Source: an uncultured Maribacter sp. (GTDB lineage Bacteria; Bacteroidota; Bacteroidia; Flavobacteriales; Flavobacteriaceae). Taken from it: a stretch of 64,000 nucleotides of DNA. The stretch spans positions 1-64,000 of the forward strand of contig CANLTE010000011.1 in NCBI GenBank assembly GCA_947493885.1, read 5' to 3'. The number at the start of each line of letters is the position of its first letter. The first letter of the stretch is position 1. The notes below the pieces were generated by a model, which was not told the DNA's origin, searched no databases, and was given only the letters and a program-made list of their open reading frames with translations. The position numbers and the translations under genes are program-made. Positions 17,038 through 25,044 of this stretch are shown here, one piece after another.

Positions 17038-17055
17038 AGTTGAACTTGTTCAACT
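17038..17055. promoter_or_regulatory. 18-bp dyad AGTTGAAC-TT-GTTCAACT, copy 2
   Basis: This is identical to 7746-7763. It lies 52 bp before the HbpS-like gene and about 20 bp upstream of a promoter-like AATTTTTG (17076-17083, one mismatch to the -7 consensus TAnnTTTG). The position suits an operator that controls the 17107-19143 operon. Confidence 0.65.
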
Positions 17056-17106
17056 ATTTTCTCATTACAGTTTATAATTTTTGCAAGACTAACATTAAAC
17101 AGAATT

Positions 17107-17595
17107 ATGAACTCATTGAATCAATTAAAAATTTGGGTAATTGTATTAGCAATTACATCTTTATCAAACGTAGTAAATGCTCAAATAACGAATGATATTA
17201 CCGACGATGAAGCCCTTAAAGCATTACTAGCAGCAAAGAAAAATGCTGAAGAATCAAATGTACTCGTAAATATAGCTGTAGTAGATGCCGGGGCTAATTT
17301 AAAAGCTTTTATAAGAATGGATGAATCTTATTTAGGAAGTATAGATGTTGCTATTAAAAAGGCAAAAACAGCACGATATTTTGACATTGATACAGGAAAA
17401 CTTGGTGAATTAACACAACCAGGAGGTATAATTTATAACATTGAACATTCTAACGATGGTTTAATCACATTTCCTGGAGGAATACCCATCAAAAATAAAG
17501 ATGGCAAAATTATTGGAGCTATTGGCGTTAGCGGTGGTACTATAGAGCAAGATAGGGCTATAGCCACTGTGGGTGCAGAATCAATTATAGAATAA
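17107..17595 (+). CDS. Exported HbpS/GlcG-like heme-binding family protein
   Basis: This is a 162-residue protein with a signal peptide (cleavage near NVVNAQ, residue 23). The mature part matches the GlcG/HbpS fold: LLAAKKNAEESNVLVNIAVVDAGANLKAFIRMDE, then IKKAKTAR, then FPGGIPI and IGAIGVSGG. Characterised relatives bind heme or act as sensors of redox state, and others occur with catabolic enzymes. It is the first gene of a probable operon: the propeller-Dabb gene begins 24 bp downstream. The 18-bp dyad at 17038 probably controls it. Confidence 0.85.
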   Translation: MNSLNQLKIWVIVLAITSLSNVVNAQITNDITDDEALKALLAAKKNAEESNVLVNIAVVDAGANLKAFIRMDESYLGSIDVAIKKAKTARYFDIDTGKLGELTQPGGIIYNIEHSNDGLITFPGGIPIKNKDGKIIGAIGVSGGTIEQDRAIATVGAESIIE

Positions 17596-17619
17596 TTAAA
17601 TTTGAAAAAGAACAATATT

Positions 17620-19143
17620 ATGAACAACATAAAAAAAGGAATTCTCTTTGTATCACTGCTTTTATCTCAAGTTTGTTTATCACAAGCTTCTGATGATTTA
17701 ATGTTGTACAGAAAAGATTTCAAAAATATAACCGGCACTAACACTGTTTCCGTAACAAGTTATACCAAAAATAACAATAATTACGTATACGCTGGTGGTA
17801 TTGGTAATGTAGATGTTTATAGTTTAGATAAAGAAGGTGTGCTTACCCCTATTAGTAACCACGAACTTCATATGAAAAAAGGTCCTGCAAGAGGAATGGT
17901 CGCTGATAACATTGGTGGCACCGATTTTCTGTTCGTTGCAAATAAGCACGGTAATGTTATTGAAACATTTAAAATTTTGGATAATGGAGCTCTGGAGCGC
18001 GTTTCTTTAGTTGAAGATACCAATGAAACACATCTTGGCACTGCAATTACGTTGCAAGTAATTCATATGAAAAAATCATCATACTTATTTATAGGTGGTT
18101 TAGAAGAAACTCCAGGTTTAAGTTCTTTTAAAATAGAGAATAGTGGAAAATTAACCCATGTTCAATCAATAAAAGATGATGAAACTATTCATACCGATGG
18201 TATAATTGGAATGTTTGTCCATAAAATAAAAGGAAAAACCTTTTTATATACTGGAGGGTTTCAAGATAACGGTATAAGCAGTTTTAGAGTATACGAAAAC
18301 GGTACTTTCAAAAACATTAATAATATAAGTGATAATAACACTGACAGGTATTTAACAGGAACTTATCCTGTTACCGGTGTTACCCTAGGAGACAATAATT
18401 ATGTAATAGTTGGACATAGGCACCATAAATATTATAAAAGAAACGGATTTATTAAAAAAACCGACTTTGTTTATCATGGTGATGGCGTAAGTGTTTTTAA
18501 GGTAAATAAGAAAGGAGCTTTAGTTCCTCACTACATATTAAAGGATGATGAAACCACAAAACTACAAGGGCAAACTAGAATAGAAGTGGTTTCTGTTAGT
18601 AAAAATGAAGCCGTTCTAGCAGTTGGAACAAGAGATGACGCAAGCATTCAACTACTAAAACTAAATTCAGAAGGAATACTTAGTAAAATAAACTATTTAG
18701 AAACTGGGTTTTCTATCTATTACGGTTTAAAATCTCATAGAATTGGCGAAGATGATTTCCTCATAGCAGGTTCTTTCAGATCAGATTTTAGAAAAATAGC
18801 TACCTATAAAGTTTCTCCTAAAATTAACCGAGAAGGAAAAATTTTAAAACATACGGTTAACTTAAAGTATAAAGAAGATGCCACTGAAGCTCAAATCAAA
18901 GATGCGGTTGAAACTTTTATAAATCTAAAAAATGAAATCCCTGAGATTGCAAACATAGAATGGGGTTTAAATGATAGTACAGAAGGTCATAGCAAAGGTT
19001 TTACACATTGCTTCACTTTAACCTTTAATGATGAGCACGCTAGAGAAGTTTATTTGTTTCACAAGGCTCATTTAAATTTAGTAAGTAAAGTAGGTCCACT
19101 GCTAGCTGATGTTCTAGTGATGGATTACTGGACTAAAAAGTAA
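17620..19143 (+). CDS. Exported beta-propeller fused to C-terminal Dabb domain
   Basis: From the ATG at 17620 the product has 507 residues with a signal peptide (LLLSQVCLSQ, cleavage near 22). Residues 35-395 consist of repeated four-strand blades with the rhythm of lactonase-like propellers (for example YVYAGGIGNVDVYSLDKEG, FLFVANKHGNVIETFKILDNG, YLFIGGLEETPGLSSFKIENSG, FLYTGGFQDNGISSFRVYENG). Residues 405-505 are a stress-responsive alpha/beta barrel (Dabb) domain: LKHTVNLKYKEDATEAQIKD through THCFTLTFNDEHAREVYLFHKAH to the ending VMDYW. The Dabb domain dimerises as a ferredoxin-like barrel. It probably acts with the HbpS-like protein upstream. The substrate or ligand is unknown. An upstream TTG at 17602 is possible but less likely. 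Confidence 0.8.
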   Translation: MNNIKKGILFVSLLLSQVCLSQASDDLMLYRKDFKNITGTNTVSVTSYTKNNNNYVYAGGIGNVDVYSLDKEGVLTPISNHELHMKKGPARGMVADNIGGTDFLFVANKHGNVIETFKILDNGALERVSLVEDTNETHLGTAITLQVIHMKKSSYLFIGGLEETPGLSSFKIENSGKLTHVQSIKDDETIHTDGIIGMFVHKIKGKTFLYTGGFQDNGISSFRVYENGTFKNINNISDNNTDRYLTGTYPVTGVTLGDNNYVIVGHRHHKYYKRNGFIKKTDFVYHGDGVSVFKVNKKGALVPHYILKDDETTKLQGQTRIEVVSVSKNEAVLAVGTRDDASIQLLKLNSEGILSKINYLETGFSIYYGLKSHRIGEDDFLIAGSFRSDFRKIATYKVSPKINREGKILKHTVNLKYKEDATEAQIKDAVETFINLKNEIPEIANIEWGLNDSTEGHSKGFTHCFTLTFNDEHAREVYLFHKAHLNLVSKVGPLLADVLVMDYWTKK

Positions 19144-19182
19144 TTCACATAATTACAAGTAAAACTATTATTACTTAACGGT

Positions 19183-19244
19183 TAGGTTGTAGAGGTCAAA
19201 ATGTTTTTAGTTCATTATTGAACTTTAAAATCTTCTACAACCTA
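19183..19244 (+). promoter_or_regulatory. Long two-part hairpin before the porin gene
   Basis: The outer 11-bp perfect stem TAGGTTGTAGA / TCTACAACCTA extends two more pairs inward with a wobble. It encloses an inner stem AGTTCA-TTAT-TGAACT, itself extended by TTTT/AAAA across a bulge. It ends 21 bases before the porin start codon, so it may be a 5' leader structure, an mRNA stabiliser or a partial terminator between the two genes. There is no T tract after it. Confidence 0.6.
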
Positions 19245-19265
19245 TAAACTCAATTTAGAAGTAAA

Positions 19266-20429
19266 ATGAAGAAATTGGTTTTACTCAGCTTTATTATTGC
19301 TTCTTTTTCACTATCTGCACAAGTAAAAGAAACGAGAAGTACTCAAGATAAGGCTAAGTTAAAAGATGGGATAGATCCTTTTATATCCTATGTCTCCATA
19401 GCTGCGGCTAATGTCTCAGGAGGTATAGAACACGCAAACAGCTACGCTGGGCAGCTTTATACAGGTATTACACTTGATTTTGAAAAAATATTAGGTTGGA
19501 GAGGCACTTATGGTAAAATTTCAATGATAAACCGCCATGGTAAAGGACTTATGAATGAAGTGGGTTCTGTTTTTGAACCACTGAATGTTGTTGGAGGCCA
19601 AAATACATTTTTGTATGATTTAAGTATAGAAAAACACTTTGGGGACCAATTCTCCGTAAAGGTAGGTCGTACCACGTCTGTTGATGACTTTTCTGTTTCT
19701 AAACTATATTTCTTTTCGCTCAATAATACGGTGAATGGTGTAATAAGAGCTCTATTATTAGATGGCTTGACCACTACTTTTCCTTTCCCAACATGGGGAA
19801 CCCGATTTAAATATAAACCCAATTCCAAACATCAATTCCAATTAGGTGCATACCAATTAAGTAAAACCGTTTTTGATGACACAAAACATGGGTTAGACTT
19901 TTCTTTTAGGTCTTCAGACGATTTATCTGTATTTTTTCAATACGATTGGTTTGGAAAAATTGCAAACCGTAAGACTCGAGTTTATTTGGGAGCAAACCAA
20001 GTTTTTGGTAACCTTGATAATTTTGACAATAATATATCTGAATACTTTTTACGTTTATATGGACATATTGATGTTGATTTAACAGATAACTTAAACTCTT
20101 TTCTTACAATGGCTTATTCTCCCCATGGTGGAGTAGCTAAGTTACCTTTTCAAAGCAGCTTAGGCTTTAACTGGAAAGGATTGGTGAAATCTAGAGTCAA
20201 GGATAGAGTTTTATTCTTTGCAACTATTGGTGATTTTAGCAATGAATGGGCTGCATTACAAGGTAATGATACATTGTTACCAGAAGTAGTATTAGAATTA
20301 GGCTATCGCTTTCAGATAACAGACTATTTTGCACTGCAACCTGCATTGCAGTATGATTTGCGTCCTGGTGGTTTAAATACCACTGACAACGCCGTTATTC
20401 CGGGTGTTTTAATCGATGCTAATTTTTAG
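19266..20429 (+). CDS. Outer-membrane carbohydrate-porin-like protein
   Basis: This is a 387-residue exported protein (signal MKKLVLLSFIIASFSLSAQ) predicted as an outer-membrane beta barrel: amphipathic strands throughout and a terminal Phe (VLIDANF). The start of the barrel (YVSIAAANVSGGIEHANSYAGQLYTGITLDFEKILGWRG) and the end (LELGYRFQITDYFALQPALQYDLRPGG) match the OprB-type carbohydrate porin family. OprB proteins let sugars cross the outer membrane; here the cargo is unknown. It sits downstream of the propeller-Dabb gene across a hairpin and upstream of an SDR gene. It may deliver the substrate on which the group acts. Confidence 0.8.
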   Translation: MKKLVLLSFIIASFSLSAQVKETRSTQDKAKLKDGIDPFISYVSIAAANVSGGIEHANSYAGQLYTGITLDFEKILGWRGTYGKISMINRHGKGLMNEVGSVFEPLNVVGGQNTFLYDLSIEKHFGDQFSVKVGRTTSVDDFSVSKLYFFSLNNTVNGVIRALLLDGLTTTFPFPTWGTRFKYKPNSKHQFQLGAYQLSKTVFDDTKHGLDFSFRSSDDLSVFFQYDWFGKIANRKTRVYLGANQVFGNLDNFDNNISEYFLRLYGHIDVDLTDNLNSFLTMAYSPHGGVAKLPFQSSLGFNWKGLVKSRVKDRVLFFATIGDFSNEWAALQGNDTLLPEVVLELGYRFQITDYFALQPALQYDLRPGGLNTTDNAVIPGVLIDANF

Positions 20430-20506
20430 AAAACTAAATATTACAAGTTTGCAGAATGTTGATAGATAATGAATTTGAATGCAAGCATAATTTAAAAAAT
20501 GAAAAA

Positions 20507-21226
20507 ATGAAAAGTTTAGAAAACAAAAAAGCAATTATAACTGGCGGTGGCCGAGGACTGGGAAAAGCGACTGCTATAGCCCTTGCCAAAGAAGGCGTTG
20601 ACATTGCAATAACCGGTAGAAACGAAGAAGTCTTAAAAAAAACTGCCTTGGAATTAGAAGACTACGAAGTAAAGGTAATGTATTCAGTATTTGATGTTAG
20701 TAACTATGTAGAAGTTAAAAAAAGCATTAAACATATTGTTGATACTTTAGGTTCTGTAGACATTTTAGTAAATAATGCTGGTATTGCGGCTATTGGATCA
20801 TTTAATGATATGGAGGTTAGCCAATGGAGCGAAATTATCCAAACCAATGTTATGGGAATGTATTATGTTACCAAAGAAGTGTTACCGTATTTGATTCGTA
20901 AAAACGAAGGGGATATTATTAACGTTTCTTCCACGGCAGGACTAAATGGAAATGCAAATATATCTGCATATTCTGCATCTAAATTCGCAGTTATAGGAAT
21001 GTCAGAATCCTTAATGAAAGAAGTCCGTAAAAACAATATTAGGGTTAATACATTAACACCAAGCACCATAGAATCTGACATGACAATTGGATTAGGAATG
21101 CTAAATAAAGGCTCATACGAAAATGTCCTTCAACCAGAAGATTTTGCAGAATTAATACTAGCAGGTTTAAAACTTCCAAGAAGAGCAATGCTTAAAGGAG
21201 CCTCTTTATGGTCCACCAATCCGTAG
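20507..21226 (+). CDS. Short-chain dehydrogenase/reductase (SDR)
   Basis: From the ATG at 20507 this is a 239-residue classical SDR, cytoplasmic and NAD(P)-dependent. The cofactor loop TGGGRGLG is near residues 11-18, NNAG near 88, and the catalytic Ser and YSASK near 138-156. It most resembles 3-oxoacyl-ACP-reductase-type enzymes, but the substrate is not determinable. An upstream ATG at 20456 was rejected because the Rossmann fold begins right after the second ATG. It follows the porin gene by about 80 bp and may belong to the same transcript. Confidence 0.87.
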   Translation: MKSLENKKAIITGGGRGLGKATAIALAKEGVDIAITGRNEEVLKKTALELEDYEVKVMYSVFDVSNYVEVKKSIKHIVDTLGSVDILVNNAGIAAIGSFNDMEVSQWSEIIQTNVMGMYYVTKEVLPYLIRKNEGDIINVSSTAGLNGNANISAYSASKFAVIGMSESLMKEVRKNNIRVNTLTPSTIESDMTIGLGMLNKGSYENVLQPEDFAELILAGLKLPRRAMLKGASLWSTNP

Positions 21227-21250
21227 CTATAATTTCTAACTAAAACAATT

Positions 21251-21298
21251 AAGACCCTAACGCCTATATATTACTATAAGCATAAATGTTAGGGTCTT
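21251..21298 (+). terminator. Stem-loop after the SDR gene
   Basis: A perfect 11-bp stem AAGACCCTAAC / GTTAGGGTCTT has a 26-nt loop and lies 25 bp after the stop codon. The T content after it is poor, so it may end or protect the transcript. Confidence 0.55.
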
Positions 21299-21368
21299 CA
21301 CTTGTAAAAAGAAGGCCTCCTATTTCCCATGTATTTGTTAAATTGCTAATCTAAAAACAAGTAACAAA

Positions 21369-21869
21369 ATGAATCAAAGATACCTCGATTATGCACACTA
21401 TAATATTTGGGCAAACAATAGATTAATAAATGATTTATTGTTTGCCCAAAAAGAAGAATTACTTGAAAAGGAATTAGTTGGAAGTTTTCCGACAATTAGA
21501 GCTACCGTTCTTCATATTTGGTATGCCGAAACAGGTTGGCTTTCCAGATTAAATGAAAATGGTTGGAAAACCAATAAAGTAACTGAGTTTTCAGGTACAA
21601 ACCATGAACTTTTTAAACAATGGCAAAAGACCTCAACGGAGTTTGTAAAATTCGTAAACCAAGCAGAACTTGAAAAGAAAATTGCATTTGAACACAAAGG
21701 TCGTATTTTTTCAATTCCTTCGCGAGAAATAATTCAAACAGTATTCAACCATGGAAGTTATCATCGAGGACAAATTGTAATAATGCTTAGACAATTTGGA
21801 ATCCCCGAAATAGCTCAAACTGACTACATAGAATGGGTTCGGGAAAAAGAAAGAGGGAATATTAAATAA
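21369..21869 (+). CDS. DinB family protein
   Basis: This is a 166-residue four-helix-bundle protein of the DinB/YfiT metal-binding family. The likely metal-binding histidines are in TVLHIWYAETGWLSRL (near residue 48) and in FNHGSYHRGQIVIMLRQFG (near 129-135), the typical helix-1 and helix-3 positions. Relatives include thiol transferases (bacillithiol- or mycothiol-dependent) and damage-inducible proteins. The thiol and substrate are unknown here. The next gene, a Crp/Fnr regulator 92 bp downstream, may be functionally linked. Confidence 0.85.
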   Translation: MNQRYLDYAHYNIWANNRLINDLLFAQKEELLEKELVGSFPTIRATVLHIWYAETGWLSRLNENGWKTNKVTEFSGTNHELFKQWQKTSTEFVKFVNQAELEKKIAFEHKGRIFSIPSREIIQTVFNHGSYHRGQIVIMLRQFGIPEIAQTDYIEWVREKERGNIK

Positions 21870-21961
21870 AAACAAGACCGTACCCAAACATTAACATTTT
21901 ATATAGAAAAGCTTTGGGTTTAATGCGTCAATAAAATTTAATATTATCGCTAACTTTAAGC

Positions 21962-22534
21962 ATGAATAAACTCTCATTAGTAAAATTTATTGAACAAACT
22001 GTTCCAATTGACCATGATAACGCCCAAGAAATCGCTAAAGCATTTCATTCAATATCAATAAAAAAAGGAGATTTACTTTCGCGGGAAAAGCAAATAAGTG
22101 ATTATTATTTTTATCTGGAAAAAGGATTAATGCGCCTTTTTCTTTACGATTTAAATGGAAATGAAATTACCACAGATCTTTTCACCGAAAACAACATTGT
22201 TTTTGAGATTACATCTTTTTTTACTCGAGTCAAATCAGAAGTAAACATTCAAGCAATCACTAATTGTTCAGGATACTATATTTCGTATGCAGAGCTCAAT
22301 AAACTTTTCCATAACAAACCAGCTTTTAGAGATTTTGGAAGGGCTATTTTGGTTAAAGAATTTATAGCCTCTAAGGAACGAAATTATAGTATGATTAATA
22401 AAACTGCTGAGAAACGTTACCAGCATTTAGCATCTTCAAAACCTGAAATATTAAAGCACACACCATTAAAGTACGTTGCCTCTTATTTAGGAATCACAGA
22501 CAGCACACTTAGTAGAATTAGAAAAAACAAATAA
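21962..22534 (+). CDS. Crp/Fnr family transcriptional regulator
   Basis: This is a 190-residue regulator with the same layout as those at 800 and 11081: a cNMP-binding-like barrel (KKGDLLSREKQISDYYFYLEKGLMRLFL near 35-62) and a C-terminal recognition region, KYVASYLGITDSTLSRIR. There are no Fnr-type cysteines. It lies between the DinB gene and a membrane-protein gene that starts 65 bp downstream. Either may be its target. Confidence 0.88.
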   Translation: MNKLSLVKFIEQTVPIDHDNAQEIAKAFHSISIKKGDLLSREKQISDYYFYLEKGLMRLFLYDLNGNEITTDLFTENNIVFEITSFFTRVKSEVNIQAITNCSGYYISYAELNKLFHNKPAFRDFGRAILVKEFIASKERNYSMINKTAEKRYQHLASSKPEILKHTPLKYVASYLGITDSTLSRIRKNK

Positions 22535-22599
22535 CATTTCTTGCCTTTTGTCAAGTAAATTCTGTTTTAGAGCTACTAATTTTAGGTTTTAAAAACAAA

Positions 22600-23274
22600 A
22601 TGGCTGAAATTTCTAATTATATCTCGTACAGTTTTATTCTGTTAACTATTGTAACAGTTTGGCTTTTTTATAAATCAAATTATAATAAGAAAGTTTTACT
22701 GGTCATTTTAACTTGGATGCTTATTGTTGGTTTGCTCGGAATTAAAGGTTTTTATCAAAAACCTAATACATTTCCCCCAAGATTTACGCTACTACTCGTT
22801 CCTCCTGTTTTATTTCTAATACTAATATTCTCAAATAAGACCAATACCCAATTTTTAAACAACTTAAATTTAAAATGGTTAACCATTTTGCATACGGTTC
22901 GTGTTCCCGTCGAAATTATACTCTATTATCTTTTTTTAGAAGGTTTAATTCCGGATTTAATGACTTTTGATGGTTATAATTTTGACATAATAGCCGGAAT
23001 TTCAGCTCCTATTGTTTTTTATTTAATGTTTAAGAGTAATAAAATAAATAAAAGAGGGCTCTTAATTTGGAATTTTATATGCTTAGGGTTACTACTAAAC
23101 ATACTTACAATTGCGATTTTAAGTGCTGAAACACCTCTCCAACAATTTGCCTTTGAACAACCTAATATAGGAGTAACTTATTTTCCTTTTGTATGGCTTC
23201 CTGCGGTGATTGTCCCAATAGTCTTATTTTCTCATATAGCAAGCATTAAGCAACTACTTTCTTATAAAAAATAA
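22600..23274 (+). CDS. Seven-helix membrane protein of unknown function
   Basis: This is a 224-residue integral membrane protein with about seven hydrophobic helices (starting near residues 7, 33, 63, 97, 124, 150 and 192). There is no signal peptide or recognised catalytic motif. It directly follows a Crp/Fnr gene, a recurring arrangement in Bacteroidota, which suggests regulation by it. I cannot assign a function. Confidence 0.7.
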   Translation: MAEISNYISYSFILLTIVTVWLFYKSNYNKKVLLVILTWMLIVGLLGIKGFYQKPNTFPPRFTLLLVPPVLFLILIFSNKTNTQFLNNLNLKWLTILHTVRVPVEIILYYLFLEGLIPDLMTFDGYNFDIIAGISAPIVFYLMFKSNKINKRGLLIWNFICLGLLLNILTIAILSAETPLQQFAFEQPNIGVTYFPFVWLPAVIVPIVLFSHIASIKQLLSYKK

Positions 23275-23330
23275 AATGTATCTTAAGTTTTTGATTAATA
23301 GCAATTCTACTTATTAAACAGACTAACCAC

Positions 23331-23909
23331 ATGAAAAAAATACTTTTTGTTATCCTTTTTGCTGCGAATTTCTACTGCTTTTCTCAAGTCACGGAAAAAG
23401 AAAATACTTTATCTAAACACGCAATAGATTTAACTAAACAAGAAGTTACATATGACCCTAGCTACTTTTCAATTGACTATCCAAATGGAGATATTCCTTC
23501 TGATAAAGGGGTATGTACTGATGTAATCATAAGAGCATACCGAAAAATCAACATCGATTTACAAAAATTAGTTCACGAAGATATGAAGGCTAATTTTAAT
23601 AAATATCCGCAAAATTGGGGGTTAAAAACAACTGACAAAAATATTGACCATAGACGCGTCCCTAACTTAATGAGGTTCTTTAAAAGAAAAGGCGCAGAAA
23701 AAAGCATAACTAAAAAACCAAATGATTATTTACCAGGAGATGTAGTGGCTTGGAGTTTGGGCGGCGGATTAACCCATATTGGAATTGTGGTTGACAAAAA
23801 ATCTAAAGATGGTAAAAGAAATTTAATAGTCCACAATATCGGAAGCGGGCAAGTTTTAGAAGATTGTCTTTTTAACTATGAAATAATTGGTCATTACCGG
23901 TATAAATAA
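23331..23909 (+). CDS. DUF1287 family secreted protein
   Basis: This is a 192-residue protein with a signal peptide (cleavage near FYCFSQ, residue 19). The mature part is a clear DUF1287 domain: GVCTDVIIRAYRKINIDLQKLVHEDM, then FNKYPQNWGL, NIDHRRVPNLMRFFKRKG, and GGLTHIGIVVD. The conserved Cys, the His of LTHIGIV and the following HNIG stretch resemble an NlpC/P60-type cysteine peptidase or amidase active site. It may therefore act on peptidoglycan or a peptide in the periplasm. No substrate is known for the family. Confidence 0.88.
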   Translation: MKKILFVILFAANFYCFSQVTEKENTLSKHAIDLTKQEVTYDPSYFSIDYPNGDIPSDKGVCTDVIIRAYRKINIDLQKLVHEDMKANFNKYPQNWGLKTTDKNIDHRRVPNLMRFFKRKGAEKSITKKPNDYLPGDVVAWSLGGGLTHIGIVVDKKSKDGKRNLIVHNIGSGQVLEDCLFNYEIIGHYRYK

Positions 23910-23917
23910 CTACCGGT
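23896..23917. terminator. Weak hairpin overlapping the DUF1287 stop codon
   Basis: Seven-bp arms ACCGGTA / TACCGGT flank the stop codon and are followed by TTTAAACTTT. It could be a weak terminator. Confidence 0.35.
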
Positions 23918-23998
23918 TTAAACTTTAGAAAAACTCATCATCATTACTAAAACTATCCTAAAACTTAAACCAGTTTCAATTACACTATTGCAATCTAG

Positions 23999-24027
23999 TT
24001 GCATTAATAAAATAATCTATATATTTG
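23999..24027 (+). promoter_or_regulatory. Promoter with full Bacteroidota consensus
   Basis: TTG at 23999, an 18-base spacer and TATATTTG at 24020-24027 match TTG-N17-23-TAnnTTTG. It lies 42 bp upstream of the flavoprotein gene at 24070, leaving a short 5' leader. Confidence 0.75.
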
Positions 24028-24069
24028 TTAGCTTAAAACACTCTGTATAGATTAAAAATTATTGATTAA

Positions 24070-24975
24070 ATGACAAATAACAGTTTTGATGTAATCATTG
24101 TTGGCGGAAGTTACGCAGGATTATCAGCTGCCATGAGCTTAGGTCGTTCACTACGAAAAGTATTAATTATAGATAGCGGTAAGCGTTGTAATAGACAAAC
24201 TCCGTATACCCATAACTTTATTACTCACGATGGAACCACGCCAAAAGAGATTGCGGACAAAGCTAAGGAGCAAGTATTGTCATATGATACTATTACCTAC
24301 CATAGCGGCCTAGCAAAAGAAGGAACTAAAAAAAATGATGGCTTTGTTATCAAAACCGATTCTGAAGAAATTTTTACTGCAAAAAAATTAGTATTTGCGA
24401 CTGGTGTTAAAGACATAATGCCTGATATAAAAGGATTTTCCGAATGCTGGGGAATATCCATTTTACACTGCCCTTACTGCCATGGCTATGAGGTAAAAAA
24501 AGAAAAAACGGGCATATTGCTCAATGGAACTATTGCTTTTGAGTTAAGTAAAATTATAAAAAACCTAACTGACGAAATTACCATATTTACCAATGGCAAG
24601 TCTACTTTTACCAAAGAACAAGAACATGCTTTAAAAAGTCGTAATATTCAAATTAACGAAAAACCAATTATAGAATTACTTCATGATAATGGTCAAATTA
24701 AAGAAATAAAATTTGGTGACAATTCAACACAACAAATAAAAGCAGTTTACGCACATCCAGATGCTGTTCAACACTGCAACATTCCTATACAAATGGGTTG
24801 CCAACTTAATGAGCATAAACTAATTGACACTGATGCTTTTCAAAAAACTAGTATTTCTGGAATTTATGCTTGCGGTGATAATTCTAACCCTCAAAGAACA
24901 GTTTCCTTGGCGGTCGCCTCTGGAACCATAGTTGGTGCTGCCTTAAACAAAGAGTTAGTTGATGAGGAATTTTAA
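24070..24975 (+). CDS. Thioredoxin-reductase-like NAD(P)/FAD oxidoreductase
   Basis: This 301-residue flavoprotein of the thioredoxin reductase class is cytoplasmic. The FAD loop GGSYAGLSAA is at 12-21. The redox-active-type motif CPYC is at 134-137 (then HGYE). The C-terminal FAD site GIYACGDNSNPQRTVSLAVASG is near 264-285. The NADP-binding part is atypical: the usual GGG-type loop near residue 150 is replaced by GILLNGTIAFEL. CPYCHGYE is found in a branch distinct from classical TrxB (CATCDG), with members acting on small dithiols. Its partner is unknown. It has its own promoter at 23999. Confidence 0.88.
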   Translation: MTNNSFDVIIVGGSYAGLSAAMSLGRSLRKVLIIDSGKRCNRQTPYTHNFITHDGTTPKEIADKAKEQVLSYDTITYHSGLAKEGTKKNDGFVIKTDSEEIFTAKKLVFATGVKDIMPDIKGFSECWGISILHCPYCHGYEVKKEKTGILLNGTIAFELSKIIKNLTDEITIFTNGKSTFTKEQEHALKSRNIQINEKPIIELLHDNGQIKEIKFGDNSTQQIKAVYAHPDAVQHCNIPIQMGCQLNEHKLIDTDAFQKTSISGIYACGDNSNPQRTVSLAVASGTIVGAALNKELVDEEF

Positions 24976-24990
24976 TCCTAATATTAGGAT
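24975..24990. promoter_or_regulatory. 16-bp perfect palindrome at the gene end
   Basis: ATCCTAATATTAGGAT overlaps the stop codon of the flavoprotein gene, with TTTTA before and AAAATT after. It could be a weak bidirectional terminator or an operator for the AraC gene at 25045. Confidence 0.4.
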
Positions 24991-25000
24991 AAAATTGGTA

Positions 25001-25028
25001 TTGGTATTGTCAAATGTTAATACATTTG
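25001..25028 (+). promoter_or_regulatory. Promoter with overlapping dyad before the AraC gene
   Basis: TTG at 25001, a 17-base spacer and TACATTTG at 25021-25028 match the Bacteroidota consensus. A dyad CAAATGT-TAAT-ACATTTG (25011-25028) covers the -7 element, which is the placement expected for repression or autoregulation. Confidence 0.65.
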
Positions 25029-25044
25029 GCTAAACGTAACATCA

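Noticed and set aside
19508..19828. 106-residue minus-strand open frame opposite the porin gene
   Set aside because: Antisense shadow of an outer-membrane barrel gene.
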